A stretch of 64,000 nucleotides of DNA from Pedobacter sp. ASV28 (lineage in GTDB: Bacteria > Bacteroidota > Bacteroidia > Sphingobacteriales > Sphingobacteriaceae): contig NZ_JAELTN010000010.1 of NCBI RefSeq assembly GCF_016428855.1, forward strand, positions 1-64,000. Reading direction: 5' to 3'. Shown one piece after another: positions 63,561 to 64,000 of the stretch. Position 1 is the first letter of the stretch, and every line of letters begins with the position of its first letter. The position numbers and the translations under genes were made by a program. The notes beneath the pieces were generated by a model. The model saw nothing but the letters and a program-made list of their open reading frames with translations, was not told where the DNA came from and searched no databases.

Positions 63561-64000
63561 TTAATTAAAAGTTAAATAAGCGACTTCTACAACAGGGCCA
63601 CTAGTTGCTGTATTTCCTCCATTTGCATCTTTAAGATTTCCCGTAAACTGATAGCTGAATTTTGACAACACCGTTCCCGATGGGATGGTGACCAAACGAT
63701 CGGGAATAAAGGAATAGGCATACAGTTTATCCGTTTCCTTTTTGGCAATCATATCTACCCTTCTGGCAAATTCATTCCCTGCTGCATCATAAAAAACAAT
63801 GGTTACCTTCACATCAAATAACCGTTGCAAAGATTGTTCTGTAGCCAGATCTTGATGAAAATAGACTGTAGCCATGTCTGTTTGATCTAACTTGGCAGGA
63901 AAAACCCTAAATTGGGTTGGAACAAACACCAATGGATCGAACTTATAAGGCTTATAATCTGGGGTTTGTTTGCTACCATCTTTTGTTTTGGCCAAAAAAC
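63561..64000 (-). CDS. Sus-locus protein of unknown type, 5' part outside the window
   Basis: The frame is open through the right edge; a TTG at 63993-63995 is not a real start. The visible 145 or so residues are rich in beta-strand patterns with aromatic residues (VFVPTQFRVFP, KVTIVFYDAAGNEF, SKFSYQFTGNL) and end in VAYLTFN, with no SusD-type C-terminus. It directly precedes the SusE-like gene, so it is probably another exported or surface component of the starch locus. I do not recognise the family. Confidence 0.7.
   Translation of the reverse strand, partial: FLAKTKDGSKQTPDYKPYKFDPLVFVPTQFRVFPAKLDQTDMATVYFHQDLATEQSLQRLFDVKVTIVFYDAAGNEFARRVDMIAKKETDKLYAYSFIPDRLVTIPSGTVLSKFSYQFTGNLKDANGGNTATSGPVVEVAYLTFN

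Noticed and set aside
63993..63995. TTG start for the protein at the right edge
   Set aside because: The frame remains open to the last base of the window, so the real start is outside.

Overview
The window reads as chromosomal DNA of a Bacteroidota bacterium, most likely Sphingobacteriaceae (Pedobacter-like). The basis is the gene families: SusC/SusD pairs with FecR/ECF-sigma control, type IX secretion (T9SS) cargo with PorP/SprF, a GT117 (DUF2723) membrane protein, a PagL-like protein, an AT-rich base composition, and promoters of the Bacteroidota form TTTG-N19-TAnnTTTG. The genus is inferred from protein style, not from a marker search. The first 40 bases are not genomic: positions 7-40 are the Nextera read-2 adapter, so the left edge is a contig end with untrimmed adapter.

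Left block (about 40-13200, all minus strand): an ECF sigma factor, a T9SS type-A beta-helix surface protein, a FecR anti-sigma factor, a SusC receptor with an N-terminal STN signalling domain, a SusD lipoprotein, and the signal peptide of one further small protein cut by the adapter. Upstream lies a second, paralogous beta-helix protein that carries a T9SS type-B sorting domain, followed by its PorP/SprF partner. Two beta-helix genes and the divergent N-formylglutamate amidohydrolase share a promoter-like motif, GGT(C/A)-N17-AGTCTAT.

Middle block (13.5-47.7 kb): the str operon rpsL-rpsG-fusA-rpsJ (ending at a terminator after rpsJ, with no rplC behind it); small membrane proteins; a histidine kinase; a PagL-like deacylase; a ThuA protein; an outer-membrane barrel protein; a membrane-anchored winged-helix regulator; a metallophosphoesterase; an M1 peptidase; a three-gene signalling operon (CHASE3-GAF hybrid kinase with three receiver domains, CheR methyltransferase, REC-kinase-REC); then housekeeping genes pth, rplY, prs, tRNA-Gln(TTG), the GT117 protein, accA and an S10 serine carboxypeptidase. 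A degraded IS200-type transposase fragment (47764-47928) and a 123-bp MITE-like element (27539-27661) mark past mobile DNA.

Right block (49.4-64 kb, minus strand): a tightly packed starch/maltodextrin utilisation operon. In transcription order it has a truncated Sus-type protein, a SusE-like lipoprotein, a GH31 alpha-glucosidase, a SusA-like GH13, beta-phosphoglucomutase, a GH65 maltose phosphorylase, a GH13 lipoprotein, an SLC45-like MFS sugar transporter, and a SusG-like GH13 lipoprotein. Together they predict surface starch cleavage, periplasmic trimming to maltose and glucose, import by MFS, and phosphorolysis of maltose to glucose plus glucose-6-phosphate. SusC and SusD for this locus must lie beyond the right edge. 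No CRISPR array, prophage or restriction system was seen. The best candidates for something undescribed are the shared promoter-like motif and the two-tailed beta-helix pair in the left block.
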